In this document: one piece after another, positions 13,195-24,410 of the stretch
Position numbering within the stretch: the stretch's first letter is position 1
Layout of the letters: the number at the start of each line of letters is the position of its first letter
Assembly: GCA_944739405.2 (NCBI GenBank)
Contig: OX123186.2
Coordinates: forward strand, 10,686,995-10,750,994
Direction of reading: 5' to 3'
Length of the DNA: 64,000 bases
Source of the DNA: Euclidia mi
Taxonomy: Eukaryota > Arthropoda > Insecta > Lepidoptera > Erebidae
Notes under the pieces: model-generated
Databases searched by the model: none
What the model was told of the DNA's origin: nothing
What the model saw: the letters and a program-made list of their open reading frames with translations, nothing else
Program-made: the position numbers and the translations under genes

Positions 13195-13270
13195 CGAATT
13201 CTAGTTATCTTATTAACAAACGAAGTTGTAGCTGAACCAAATAGGGTCAGTACTTTTGCGCCATCCTGTA
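12786..13270 (+). mobile_element. Internally deleted Tc1/mariner-superfamily transposon
   Basis: The ends are near-matching inverted repeats: TACAGAATGGCGCAAAAC at the left, and TTTTGCGCCATCCTGTA at the right. They are flanked by TA dinucleotides (12784-12785 and 13271-13272), the duplication expected for this superfamily. The interior codes on the plus strand for a transposase relic around 12955-13120: IMSDEAHFHLSEHVNKQNTR then FWGTEA. The D in SDEAHFH is the second catalytic aspartate block of IS630/Tc1/mariner enzymes. An (AT)n run at 13155-13193 follows. The element is only 485 bp, so most of the transposase and the other catalytic residues are gone. Confidence 0.85.
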
Positions 13271-13280
13271 TATTACTTGA

Positions 13281-13420
13281 GGCTGCCCGCAGCTGCACCT
13301 CCACTTTTTTTAATTTGCCCGATCTACTGAGAATTTCTAAAATCCCTTCTTATTGCACCCCTACGGGCAGAAATGAAAGGATTTCGTATGCACCTACAGA
13401 TTTGTATTTTTAGAGGGCCA
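13281..13420 (+). repeat. Dispersed repeat fragment (GCCCGCAGCTGCAC type)
   Basis: GGCTGCCCGCAGCTGCACCT is followed by AAATCCCTTCTTATTGCACC. The same order of words recurs at 54672-54840 and 55050-55190. Such sequences often belong to non-autonomous Helitron-like families in Lepidoptera, but no terminal signature is visible here. Confidence 0.4.
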
Positions 13421-13506
13421 CTATAAGACAGACAGATGACTCAGTAAGGGTCATATAAATAAGATAGATCAGCGAAGAAGAATTTTTACCGTGCTTCGAC
13501 GTTCGA

Positions 13507-13545
13507 ACACACACACACACACACACACACTCAACACACACACAG
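13507..13545. repeat. (AC)n microsatellite
   Basis: An uninterrupted run of alternating A and C to 13530, followed by a second short AC run. Confidence 0.95.
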
Positions 13546-14167
13546 ACCACGCGAGAGACATAGGACAAGCATGTCATTTGAGTTCCCACTGTGAAGAAAG
13601 AAATAGGAAGATTGTTGAAGACAGTTTAAAATCACACTGTATCAAAACACCTAGACATCTCAAAAACTTGTATTGAATTTAATTTCAAACATTAAATTAT
13701 GTTGGTTCATTTTATGGTAAAGTAAATTTACTACCAAATATCGCAAGGCTTTATACAAATTGCGTCAGTTGTACCTTTGTAAACGGATTATTTACAACCG
13801 CATTGATTGAAAATAAGGTGACGCCGAACAATACACGGGAATTGAGTTAATACGAAGGCGATAGTAAATTTTATACCGTTTAAGTACAAATGACTGAGCC
13901 ATCAACTGTATGCTGAGATGAAACACACTTTATGTGAAAAGAAATAAGTTTGCTTTTCGAGTGTCCTGTTACACGTTGACAGTATGTGTATTAAGGAATC
14001 CAAGTCGGTCGACATTGTTGATAAGGGTCACCGCTCTTTAGGCGATAGTATCCTATTGAGCTTTACTCCTTTTTAAGTTATTTGATAAAGTAATAAGAGG
14101 TAGCAAGAAGTAATTAAACTATTACCTGTTATGATATAACGATATTGTTTCGATGAAAATATACATA

Positions 14168-14534
14168 CAGGTTGTCACAAGACCCATCACCAAGCCGAAG
14201 TCTACTCGTTGTGGACATCATGCCAAGTCATAATAACCAAAAATAGTACCTGGGAAACGTTATTTTTTTTTATGCTTTAACATTTTTTAAAACGCAATTA
14301 AAAGCGCGCGCGTGCAATGTTCGAAATACCTACTTATCCATGGGGTCATAGAGAACATATTAGCGGGGTAAATGCATCGATTTTGTACCTAATTAGAAAA
14401 AATCCATACTAACTTTGAGCCTCAATATCTCCTGAACCAGTAATTTCCCAGGTATGGTGCCGAAGTAAGAAATGTTCGTAGTGATTGGTACAACATGGGA
14501 TTTCAGTTTTCGTTAAGGGTGTTTTTACACCCTG
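14168..14534. mobile_element. MITE of Tc1/mariner style, copy 1
   Basis: The left end CAGGTTGTCACAAGACCC and the reverse complement of the right end, CAGGGTGTAAAAACACCC, agree at 14 of 18 positions. Each end is flanked by TA (14166-14167 and 14535-14536). The element is 367 bp and has no coding frame. A second, inverted and truncated copy lies at 46611-46943 and shares the central words ATTTCAGTTTTCGTTAAGGG and CTCAATATCTCCTGAACC. The autonomous partner is not in the window. Confidence 0.8.
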
Positions 14535-15193
14535 TATATACGTAGTATTGTTTCGAGGAAAATAGCAGGAGCGTTTCCTCTTAGTTCCTATTAATTGTTG
14601 TATATATATCAACACAGGAACTATATAGTGCAAAGATATACTTAAGTGAATGGAGCAGAAATTTAATGAAGGTCCAACTTGAACATAAGTACTAGTTTAA
14701 TTTTGCGTAGGATCCGATTTGGTAGATGTGAGCTATCAAAATTATTCAATTTCATCGCTAAATTTTTTTTTAATTTAAGTCCATAATAACCTATTCATTT
14801 ATTTTGGCCTTACTTAGAATTAATACTTAGAATTTTTATTTTATTTTTAATTCGCCGCAGCTTCGCCTCACCAGGGTGTCAGTGTTCTTCATTCTATCTA
14901 ATTGGCATGACTGTCGTTCCTGACAGCACGATGCACGTATGGAGTAGTGGTTTCAAACGGCTTACAACGGTTGTGTTCGCGGAGGGACTCAACTGTCAGT
15001 CCCTTTGCAACTACGATAGTTGTAAGCCGGTTAAATACAATTGTAAGAATTTAAGTCTTTTCAGCTACATAAGAACTCAAAGACACGTTACTCTATAGCA
15101 ACTATTGTTGTAACTCAGATACGAAATAGCGATGCAGTATCACACCAATACTCACGCTAAACATAAATAATTAGTATATATCCGCGTACTGCA

Positions 15194-15466
15194 CTTTTCC
15201 ACAGAGCGACTGCCTGTCTGACCTCCACAACGCGCGGTATTTCATGGTTTAGTCTAGTGTCAGTTTATTCAAAGGTACTGAGTACAGACTCCTTATAACG
15301 ACTGTCAAAAATCTTCATGACAGCCAGGCCGATGCCTTAGCTTGGTGCTTTCTGAGGCAATGGACAAGTAATTAAGAGTTCAATACGCAAATAAATCCGA
15401 AAAGTCAGTGGTGCGCGCCGCGTATTTGAACCCGCAGTCTGTTGGTATCTCCACTAGGCTATCGCT
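15194..15466 (-). mobile_element. SINE family B, copy 1
   Basis: Read on the minus strand it begins AGCGATAGCCTAGTGGAG (A-box-like), then has a diverged B box GGGTTCAAATA and the words GCGCGCACCACTGACTTTTC. It runs through a body containing TGACACTAGACTAAACC to about 15194. The same family occurs at 33.2, 50.1, 54.0 and 56.3 kb. Confidence 0.75.
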
Positions 15467-15548
15467 GCCCTTTACCAAACTTTGGTAACATATAATATTG
15501 GAATGAAGTTATAGTATGCACATGTCAATAATTTTATTTATAGACATA

Positions 15549-15730
15549 GATCAGTTTCTGCCTGCGGCTTCGTTTATCTAGGCGTCGGTTATTATAACAA
15601 AAAGTAGCCCATGTGCTGTTCAAATGTATAAGCTATAATATCACAAAGTTTTGTCAAAATCTGTTAAGTAATTTTAGCGTTACAGAGTTACAAACGTCCA
15701 TCAATCTTTATAAACCTTCTTATTTATAAT
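15549..15730 (+). repeat. Dispersed repeat fragment, unclassified
   Basis: The segment has TGCCTGCGGCTTCG, then AAAAAGTAGCCCATGTGC, TCTGTTAAGTAATTTTAGC and GTTACAGAGTTACAAACG. These words are typical of abundant lepidopteran non-autonomous repeats. Ends were not found. Confidence 0.4.
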
Positions 15731-16132
15731 AATCATAAGGATATTCAAATATATACCAATCAGCATATACCTAAATTCAAGACGAAGCCACAATATTGAA
15801 TCCTCGAACATTTTTTAACAGCCTTAGAAAATCGCCCTCCACTCAAACCTCAAACATAATTGTAACCCCCAGTACCTAACAAATTGAGTTTACAAGATTG
15901 TATTAGGAACCAAATTAGATCATATTTCTCGATCCAGTTTATATTAGAATTACTCAATTTTATCCGAAGTGACTGCGTTTGTTTGTTTTTCGTGTGAGTG
16001 TGTGGCCAACTGCGTTAGAAATGTAATTGTAATCTTTCCAATCGATTTCAATGTTTGTTGTAAGTTTCATCACGGTGTCTTCGTTTACCGTTAAACAAGC
16101 TATAATTAACACATACATACATACATACATAT

Positions 16133-16380
16133 CGTCACGCCTTTTATCCCCGAAGGGGTAGGCAGAGGTGTATTTCTACACCCACTTTTCGCCAGATATA
16201 CTTTAGTCCCACGTAATAAGGGGCGAGCCTATTGCCGTACCGGGCACATTTCCAGACTCCGTGCTGCTAATGAGAATTTCGTGACAGAAAAACTCAATAA
16301 CACTGCCCGACCCAGGAATCGAACCCGGGACCTCCCGATCCCACGCGCACATTTATGCCGCGAGACCAACGAGGCAGTCG
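16133..16380 (-). mobile_element. SINE family A, full length
   Basis: On the minus strand it starts GACTGCCTCGTTGGTCTCG, has the B box GGTTCGATTCC and the body hallmark, and ends with CTACCCCTTCGGGG near 16150. It is joined at its head directly to a SINE C fragment (16381-16520), so it probably inserted into or beside it. Confidence 0.85.
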
Positions 16381-16520
16381 TATAGGGTTTGATGTCGAGT
16401 TTTCCGTCTCTACGCAAAGATGGTATTTGCATCGTGTTATCCCTTAGTCGCCTCTTACGACACCCACGGGAAGATAGGGGGTGGTGACACTTGTATTCTA
16501 TGCCGTCAACCACACGGGTT
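16381..16520 (-). mobile_element. SINE family C fragment, diverged
   Basis: TATAGGGTTTGATGTCGAG, CTCTTACGACACCCACGGG and GGTGGTGACACTTG follow the order seen in SINE C at 19.8-20.0 kb, with many substitutions. The 3' part is missing. Confidence 0.55.
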
Positions 16521-17071
16521 AATTAACACACTTAATTTAATATAACCGTTTCGGCGCGATCCCGTAGCTATTTTGGAAAATCTCTTCGTAGTGGAATCCT
16601 AGCCTCCTCTTGCACCCAGTAGCTTCGGCTGAGTGTAATATTAGTCAATCAGTAATGTAATATATATATATATATATTGATTAGGAATTTGAAGGCCAAC
16701 TAAGTAGGTTATCTTTATTTCCTTTAAAGTATCACGGTTTAACTTAACATGCATCCAACCAAAGATTACGAGAAATACCAAGACTCGTAACAATAATTTG
16801 TAGATCACACAACATGCTGTCCTGGGTGAGGAACGAACTTGTGGGTTCGTTCTGTGCAGGGCGGCGGCAAGGTGACACTTTAAAATACTACGCTATCCTT
16901 GCAATTAGTAAGGCGGTATTAGTTGAATACATGCGGTTATAATGAAATTATTGAAACCAGTTACCCTGTGAACGCAATAAATAATTATCCAATGTTAATT
17001 TAGATTTTCTTATTTATGAATATAATTAACCTGTAACCAAATTGTGATTACGCATCAAATATTCAAATCGT

Positions 17072-17309
17072 CCGTGTGGTGACGGATTAAGAATACGGAT
17101 TGTCACCACCCCATATCATCCCATGGGTGTCGTAAGAGCCGACAGAGGGAGCATATTATACAGAGAACAGCACTCTAAGAGGAGGAAAACTTGATACAAA
17201 CCCTATACCAACCCGCTTGCCCAGCGTGGTATAGTAGGCCAATTGCTCCTTTCAGAGGAGAGGCCTAGTTTAGCAGTACAGTTACAGGCTGATGAAGAAG
17301 AAGAAGGAG
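17072..17309 (+). mobile_element. SINE family C, full length with 11-bp TSD
   Basis: Runs from CCGTGTGGTGACGGATTAAG through GGGTGTCGTAAGAGCCGAC and GAGAGGCCTAG to GGCTGATGAAGAAG. It is flanked by the perfect duplication ATTCAAATCGT (17061-17071 and 17310-17320). The head shows no clear tRNA A/B boxes. The 3' end is a (GAT)n or (GAA)n tail, so movement by a LINE recognising that tail is likely. Confidence 0.8.
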
Positions 17310-17413
17310 ATTCAAATCGTTTGTACGTTTTGGTGGCTCTAATTATTTGAATATACCTATAAAATTGGGATGCATTAACTGGTGATAGATTTAAATTGGT
17401 AATTGTTATAAAG

Positions 17414-17664
17414 ACTGCCTCCGTGGTCCAGTTGATAGCGTATGCAACTACTAATCGGAGGTCCCGGGCTCGATTCCCGGGTCGGACAAAAGTGTTACTG
17501 GGTTTTTCCGAATTCTCAGTAGCAGCTCGGAGTCTGGTGATGTGCTCGGTAACGGTAATAGGCTCGTCTCCTATTACGTGGGACATAGAAATTCATGACA
17601 AAATTTGGGTGTAATATAACACCTCTCCTACCCCTTCTGGGAAACAGGCGTGAGTCTATAAAAC
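17414..17664 (+). mobile_element. SINE family A, full length with 13-bp TSD
   Basis: Begins GACTGCCTCCGTGGTCCAG, has the B box GCTCGATTCCC, and ends TGGGAAACAGGCGTGAGTCT. It is bounded by the duplication AATTGTTATAAAG (17401-17413 and 17665-17677). The intact boundaries define the length of the family as about 250 bp. Confidence 0.9.
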
Positions 17665-17677
17665 AATTGTTATAAAG

Positions 17678-18181
17678 AGGCATAACATTTTTTACACTAT
17701 CAAATTTACCATGTATGTCTGTCCGTCCTGTATGTCCCAGCCATTTTGTTCCGCAACTATCGAGACTACAAATTTGAAAATTGGTAGATAGCTGTATTCT
17801 CTGAACCGCTTCCCGATTTTATAAAAAAATAAAAGCAATTGAAAATTAACCATTGAATATGGAACTAACATGAAAGAATATAACTAAGTATGTCGTTTAT
17901 ACGAAGTCTCTGAATCACGAAGTTATTTTTTTTGGCGAAAAGAAGATGGTGGCATTTGGTTGGATGAAAATAATGGGTATGGTATTAAGTGGAAACTTCT
18001 AAAACGGAACCTTTCATGAGTGAGTCTGACTCGCACTTATTCAATTTTGCCCACTACGGTTTAGTTGCCTGACAGCGTAACTCTGCGTTGGCCATGAGAT
18101 CAATGATTGACGAGCTCCGATTTCTACAAAAATCATTTTATTTAACGAAATGTATTTAGTTACATATTTTTCTTTACAGCA
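17678..18181. other. No gene; possible intron 5' of the candidate exon
   Basis: AT-rich, with the repeat-like words CCATTTTGTTCCGCAACTAT near 17738. A pyrimidine-rich tract and CAG at about 18170-18179 form a good splice acceptor. Confidence 0.4.
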
Positions 18182-18391
18182 ATGCCAGCATACATCAAGA
18201 AGGCACTGCGAGAGAAGGATCAGTACAGACCAGCGCCTCGGCATGAATCGAAGGTCGTGCGAAACCTTACACTGCAAGAAATATTCACAAAAATAAAAGC
18301 CATCACTATGAAACTAAATAAACATGCAAAGAGAAATGGATACAAAGTGGATTATCAAATCAGAGTGCTAAATAAAAAGTCTAAACGATGA
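18182..18391 (+). CDS. Candidate terminal exon of an unrecognised host gene
   Basis: A 69-codon frame starts MPAYIKKALREKDQY and ends VLNKKSKR. It lies two bases after the splice acceptor TTTTTCTTTACAG. An AATAAA poly(A) signal (18395-18400) follows the TGA at 18389-18391 almost at once. The product is short, basic and lysine-rich, with a predicted-helical look (LTLQEIFTKIKAITMKLNKH), but no family was recognised. Whether the ATG is the true start or the exon continues an upstream frame cannot be told, because the preceding exon was not identified. Base composition is less AT-extreme than the flanks. It could be the last exon of a small nuclear or ribosomal-type protein gene, or a chance frame. 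Confidence 0.45.
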   Translation: MPAYIKKALREKDQYRPAPRHESKVVRNLTLQEIFTKIKAITMKLNKHAKRNGYKVDYQIRVLNKKSKR

Positions 18392-18394
18392 AAT

Positions 18395-18400
18395 AATAAA
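18395..18400 (+). promoter_or_regulatory. Poly(A) signal AATAAA
   Basis: It sits four bases past the stop of the candidate exon, with a T-rich stretch (TTGTATTTTATTTTAT) downstream. Confidence 0.4.
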
Positions 18401-18659
18401 ACTACGAGTATAAAACTTTGTATTTTATTTTATCGGACCTCAACTTATCAACTAATACTAGAATAAGTTATTTTTTTGACCTTGACCCTAGAGATTTATT
18501 ATTTTATCAGTTACTTTATATTTCTTTACTAATTCACTTTAAAGGCCATTGCAAAGACAAACTAAAAGACTGCTTAGTTTTAGTACATATAATAATATAT
18601 GGTTAGACTGTAATATTTTGAGTGCAAAATCATCAAATCTATGACATTAAATAGGTTCC

Positions 18660-18716
18660 CTGCAGTTGATCGGATCTGCCACTGACACGTATGTCACCAG
18701 GCCGGTCAAACTGCAG
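18660..18716. repeat. 57-bp imperfect hairpin
   Basis: CTGCAGTTGATCGG at the left pairs with CCGGTCAAACTGCAG at the right, and inner TGACA pairs with TGTCA around CGTA. The stem has small bulges. It is a possible RNA stem-loop or snap-back repeat. Confidence 0.5.
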
Positions 18717-19770
18717 GTCTGATTAAGTATTCTTGTTACACTTGCTAACAATTAATTAGTTAGCTCGCGATACCTTTATACCTATACAGACCGTCAAAAA
18801 GTAAACGTAAAAGCCAATATTGACAAAGACTAACATTTACCGTACAAAAACCCACTTACAACGACACGTGGTAGGTAATATCATACAATCATTCAGCACT
18901 AAATATTTGCGGGTTCTACCAATAGACCAAATTTTAATAACATAGGTATTCTTTATACGCTCTGAAAGTTTTCGTACAAGATTACTGACTCACAGATATT
19001 GTTTTATCTCATATCCGTATAAGACAAATATATGATTTAACTTCATACAAAATAATATAAGGCCATACCATTGTTTTGTGTCACTTTAATATCACCTGTC
19101 AATGTACTTAAAAAGAAAATCCTCACATTTGTGAGATTGTAAATACAAAATTGTCTCTAGAACTGTAAACAAATCAAAATACATAATGTGACAATATTCT
19201 TGATTGCATCTTGTATCAAAATATTTTATAAATAATTTTCTAAGCAGGTAATTATATTCAAAACTGCCAGCGGATCAAAATATATGTAACCAAGCAAATG
19301 AAACTAGCTCACTACGTGCATATTTTGCTGTGCCGTAATTGTCACAATATGCCCGTGGCAGTAAGGAGGTAAAGCACATTTCCAAAGTGCCACTTCTGAG
19401 AATAACTGAAAATCCAAAGGCGAACAGGTAGATCAAAACCTATTTATCCCAGCCTATCGTGCCGGGAGTAATACGATATCTGCTACGAATCACACTGTAG
19501 ATTTAAAATTGTATGTAAGGGTATTCGAAGAGCCTAGATATGCACGAAAGCTGTACAAAGAAAATGTATATCGGGCTAGAATTAGCTTTAAACGTTTCCC
19601 TTGAGTTGAATTCTCAGGCAGTCAGGGGCTAATATCAATTGAATATTTTAATGCAATCAACGTGTTGACAATTTTATCAATATTTAAATGTAAGAAATCA
19701 TTGTTAGATTATGTTCCATTAAAATAATTTAATTAACACCAGAACTTTACCACCAGTTTAAAACAAAAGT
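18717..19770. other. No gene seen
   Basis: AT-rich DNA with only short random frames. Confidence 0.5.
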
Positions 19771-20014
19771 CATCATCATCAGCCTTTAACATTCCACTGC
19801 TGGAATAGGCCTCTCCTTTGAAAGGAGGTATTAGCCTACTATACCACGCTGGCCAAACGGGTTGGTATAGGGTTTGTAAGTATCAAGTTTTCCTTCTCTT
19901 ACAGTGCTGTTCTCTGCATGATATAATCCCTCTGTCGGCTCTTACGACACCCATGTGATGATATGGGGTGGTAACAATCCGTATTCTTAATCCGTCACCA
20001 CACGGACCAAAACC
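19771..20014 (-). mobile_element. SINE family C, full length with 11-bp TSD
   Basis: The reverse-strand copy runs from CATCATCATCAGCC to CCGTCACCACACGG. The flanking duplication AAAACAAAAGT lies at 19760-19770 and 20015-20025. Confidence 0.8.
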
Positions 20015-20384
20015 AAAACAAAAGTATGGAGACCAATTTCAAACAAATTTGCAATTAAATTGCTTGGACACGGTAATACCTTTTTAGTGTGCCGTGCTAA
20101 TCTGATGATCTGCATCGCAGTGACGTTAAATTTAAATTCTAAATCCAGCTGTAAACCACGGACGCAAACCTAGCCGCTTCAAATGTAGTGCTTAGATATT
20201 TTGCTGACCTATATTATTATACAATTTTGGGGTAAATGAAAACCATATATAATAAGATTCTGATTTTATATTTGTCGTATATTATTAATTCAAAATGCAT
20301 CGTTTACGGGACATTTTATTTTCAACATTTAATATTTAGATACAAAAATAGGATGTTAGTTAATAATCCCAAATTTTTATTTAT

Positions 20385-20488
20385 GGACTCACGCCTGTAT
20401 CCCCGAAGGGGTAGGCAGAGGTGTAATATTACACCCACATTTTGCCATGAATTTTAGGTCTCACGTAATAGGGGGCGAGCCTATTGCC
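20385..20488 (-). mobile_element. 5'-truncated SINE family A with 14-bp TSD
   Basis: Only the 3' half is present, from the ACGCCTGTATCCCCGAAGG tail to GGGGGCGAGCCTATTGCC. Perfect flanks AATCCCAAATTTTT (20365-20378 and 20491-20504) show that truncation happened during insertion, as in target-primed reverse transcription. Confidence 0.85.
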
Positions 20489-20504
20489 AAAATCCCAAAT
20501 TTTT

Positions 20505-22235
20505 TATGACAATTTCATCCCACCAGTGCTAGCAAATTATCTATTTTTAATCTTGCCTTTTCATTCAGCCACCTCGAATGCTATAAGCACTAATGCTACC
20601 TATAGAAGCTGGTCATCATTCTATCTCAAAGTGAAAATTGCGTGAGAATTGCGTGATCATCGAGAACTCATAGTAAATCTGTGGAGGTGAGTTATGTTAT
20701 ATCGAAATACCTAAGTAAACAGTCTACCTTAAGGCATGTTTAGGCCAAACCCTGGTTATACAATAAGTATGTTATTAGATTTCTAGTGAGGGGATAGAGA
20801 AAATTTGCATGCAAATGTTTGCACATGTGAAATTAAATGTAAATAGTACGAATAATAGGATTGATGTTTACTTATGTTTTAATTGATATTTTTTGTATAA
20901 AATGTTATTCTACGAATAATATTACGCATATTGCAAAAGCTTTGTTTCGTTTGGAAGAAAATAACATTTCTATGAAGTATGGCTCGAGAAAATGGATAGC
21001 AGTATATCTCGAGTACACAATTCTTAGAAGTTCGAGCGTCATCCTGTATCGTTCAAGTCTTCTTGTGAATCTGTGCGAGACTACTTATTTATCAAATACA
21101 AAGCTGGCGTAGCTGTTTAAAGGGCAGATTTGATTCTTAACGCTGCGTTACGTGTCGTAAGTTGATTGATTTTGTAATGCACAAATTCTATCAAGATATT
21201 AATATTTGTACACTAGACAACCCAGGTTCCTAGACTTTCAGTTCATCATCTTCTCAGCAAGATCTGTTAAAAATATTTCAACGTCCTACAAACTCCATAC
21301 CATACTCTTTACTGAACTTCGCAATTTGTAAATAGTTAATGTTTTTAGCTTAGATTATTTTCGGCAAATCTTGTATCTGGAAATGTGATTAGTGCTAGTC
21401 TAGTGACTCAGCTAGTCCTAAACTCGCTCTATTTTGCCCAATTTTCAATATTAGTTCCATTTATTTATCACTTTAATCTATAGGACCGTCATTTGATTAG
21501 GCACTTTGAAATTTCACATCTCAGAGATCAATGGTTGTTGCCTGTTGATACGCGGATATCATTTGCTAAAAGTGTTAGTGCTTCTTTCACCTCGCAAGAG
21601 AGTGCCGTAATGGTTGATTTTGTATATGGAGTAAATAAGGAGGCTGAAGAGGAACATAGTTTCAACCGCGATAACTGACTCTTACTCGGCTAGTTTTGCG
21701 GTCGAAGTCTAGTAGTAAATACAGTATTGAAAGTAGTAAATAAGTAAAAATAAACCAAAATCTTTAAAAACACGTACCATATCTTGCCTTATAGTTTAAA
21801 GCAGCAGTATTATTAAAGGCTTTAGTTAAAACCCCGCAACTTGAGCTTCGACGCTCGATATGTTTCCAATTGATCCTTTACGTCGAATGGATTCGTTTGC
21901 TAGAATAACTTGCTTCAGAAACTAGTCTTAGGAAGCCTGTCGTTTCAATGAAGCGCTTGGGTTTAGAAATTATTATATAAGTTTTTGAAGACTCAATATT
22001 AAGTGGTTAGACTGGCTCGATCATTTTAATCAAGTTGTAAACTTGAAGACACAGTTTGTGGCAAATAACAAAAGTCTAATAGACTAGCAAACACCTCAAC
22101 TTTTCCCTGGAATCGCACTATCTATTGGTTAATAGTGTAAAAAAAATCGTATCGTAAAAACAATAGTGTCTGCCTTTGTCGCGTTCATGCAGACAGACAG
22201 GACGGCTGAGAGACTTTGTTTTATAATATAATTCA
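20505..22235. other. No gene seen
   Basis: AT-rich. Open frames of 61 and 83 codons (20861-21112, 21493-21678) show no recognisable motif and no splice context. Confidence 0.45.
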
Positions 22236-22410
22236 TCATCATCAGCCTGTCGTAGTCTACTTCTGGATATAGGCCTCTCCAATGACACGCCACTGAGCCC
22301 GATTTTCGGCTCTTCGTGTCCAGCCGCTGCCAGCCACTTTGCGTATATCGTCGCTCTACCTAGGGGAAGGGCTTCCTACACTATTGCCAAGGCGCCGTCA
22401 TATCTACATC
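22236..22410 (-). repeat. Dispersed repeat with (GAT)n 3' tail
   Basis: Begins CATCATCATCAGCCTG on the plus strand, the reverse of a GCTGATGATGATG tail. The body with ATAGGCCTCTCCAATGACAC and CGCTGCCAGCCACTTTGCG has no second copy here. Class unknown. Confidence 0.5.
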
Positions 22411-22463
22411 ATATAATTATGTAGATACAAACAACAGTATTGATTAGGAAAGTTGCATATCAT

Positions 22464-22680
22464 CATCATCTTCTTGCCCTGGTCCCAATCTATTTGGGGT
22501 CGGCGCAGTACGTCCTTCGCTTCCATTCTTTTCTGTCGCCCGTCATCTGATCATTTACCCCTTTCTCTTTCAAATCCATCCTTACATAGTCCATCCATCT
22601 TTTCCTTGGCCTCCCTCTCCCTTTCCATCCCTCTACCTTCATATTCATCACTTGCTTACCTACATACATATCATCTCTTC
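22464..22680 (-). mobile_element. RTE-type LINE 3' end, 5' truncated, with 16-bp TSD
   Basis: On the minus strand it codes for the C-terminus of an RTE-like ORF2: MYVGKQVMNMKVEGWKGRGR, the conserved GRPRKRWMD, then EWKRRTYCADPK and a stop region leading into (GAT)n. The insertion is bounded by the perfect duplication GAAAGTTGCATATCAT (22448-22463 and 22681-22696). It is a dead-on-arrival copy of about 217 bp. The tail belongs to a different RTE family from the one at 42.4 kb. Confidence 0.85.
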
Positions 22681-22741
22681 GAAAGTTGCATATCATGAAA
22701 TCTTAAGGCCTAGTCCAGCAGTGGACTGTTAAAGGCTGATG

Positions 22742-24200
22742 ATGTATGTAATGGTAGCAAGAAACAATGAAAAATACGTTATAAGGAATCTATTTTTATC
22801 TCATCCTTATTGAAAAGGCAAAAAACCAACCACGTATACTTGAAGACAATAAAACGTGTCTGTCAAAAGCACAATTCAGACAAGCCATATTCAATTGGAA
22901 ATTGCTCACAAGCCCATTCAGTACATAGAACAACAACATAAACAATAAAATAAAGAAAACGTCCCAACAACTAACCTCTGGGTTTGTTTTTGACACAAAA
23001 GGGAAAGCCGGGAGGTACGGATCGTAAAGTTGTCAGGGACACGCCGCAGTAAATATTGGGCCGGGTTATGAGCACAACCGTTATAGTTTGTGAATACATG
23101 CTTTATTGGTTTAGAATGCGAGTGATGTAAGTGTTAATGTGGACGTCATCAGCTTTCCAGCTTTAAAAGAGATTTTTATCTGAAAAAAAAAGAACAATAA
23201 AGTTAAACAAAGAACTAAAAAAACGCAACACAAGCTTCGATAAATTAATATTTAAGATTCGCAACGGAAAATATCACATAATTTAACCTAACATTTGTTT
23301 ACAGATTTAATGCAATTCAGTATTCTGAAAATCAAATCAGTAACCTGATTATTGTCATTTAATATGGTATTTGAGTTATTTATTTTCGTATCATAAATGA
23401 GAAATAGAATATTACCTATATAAACAGTATGTACTAACTTTCATATAGGGCCAGATAGCAGCAGTTCAATGTTAGTTATCAATTCGACTAAAAGGACTAG
23501 ACAGGTATGTGATGTCGGTAGCATGGTAATCGCAACAAATAATTATTTTCCAAGAAAGGTATAAACATGCGTCTCTTAAGCTTTATAAGCTTGTTATTTA
23601 TTTAATCGTTTATAATTTGTACTCGCTATTTTACACATTTGCTTTAATTCACATCCTGCTTAACAACCTTTTGCAGTCTACTTATTTTTTTTCCTAATTT
23701 GCTTCATATTCACGTAACACTATGAGTCAATTGAGGATTTGGCCTACTATACTATATATATATTCTATAGCTGGCCACTGGTTTTGATATAGTAAGAGTA
23801 ATAATCAAACATTTTTTAACAACACAAATATCCTATTAAAAGTAAAGACAACTTAATTTACAGAAGTCACCGTACAGAGAACATGGAGCAAGGCAGTTTA
23901 TTTCATAGCCTTTTCACACGTGTGCAAAATGATCACTAAAAGCGCGCTGGGCGATAATATTTTGATTATATTAGTATTTTTATATTGTGCCGCCTACTTT
24001 GTAACTGTGTAGTTGGAAGCTAAATATCATTTAAAGTTTTTTTCACCTAGTTGAAAATGTGTTGGAAATACAATGTAGGGCTGCTAGTAACATCATGATA
24101 ATTATTTTTGTATTGTGCCCGTTTTTGCCGATCCATGTTAAACGCAATCAACACTTATTCTCTACAACCCGTTTCTAGTGCTTTATTAATGCAGTCTACA
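22742..24200. other. No gene seen
   Basis: AT-rich DNA. A fragment of the GGCCTAGTCCAGCAGTGGAC tail lies just before it (about 22707-22741). Confidence 0.45.
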
Positions 24201-24410
24201 TCTAATCTTATAATAATATAGTAAAGCTGAAGAGTTCGTTTGTTTGTTTGGTTGAACGCGCTAATCTCAGGAACTACTGGTCCGATTTGAAAAATTATTT
24301 TAGTGTTAGATAGGTCATCTATCGAGGAGGCTATATAACATCACGCTATGAGCCACGGGAGCGAAGAAGTAGTCTTAAATAACGCGGGTGTAACCACGGG
24401 CATCAGCTAG
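24201..24410 (+). mobile_element. Short non-autonomous Helitron-like element
   Basis: Starts TCTAATCTTATAATAATA after an A and ends CATCAGCTAG before a T, matching the Helitron A|TC...CTAG|T insertion rule without target duplication. Internal words AAGCTGAAGAG, GAACTACTGGTCCGATTTG and ATAACATCACGCTATGAGCC belong to a family well known in Lepidoptera. A short GC-rich palindromic region precedes the CTAG. It has no coding capacity. Confidence 0.75.
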
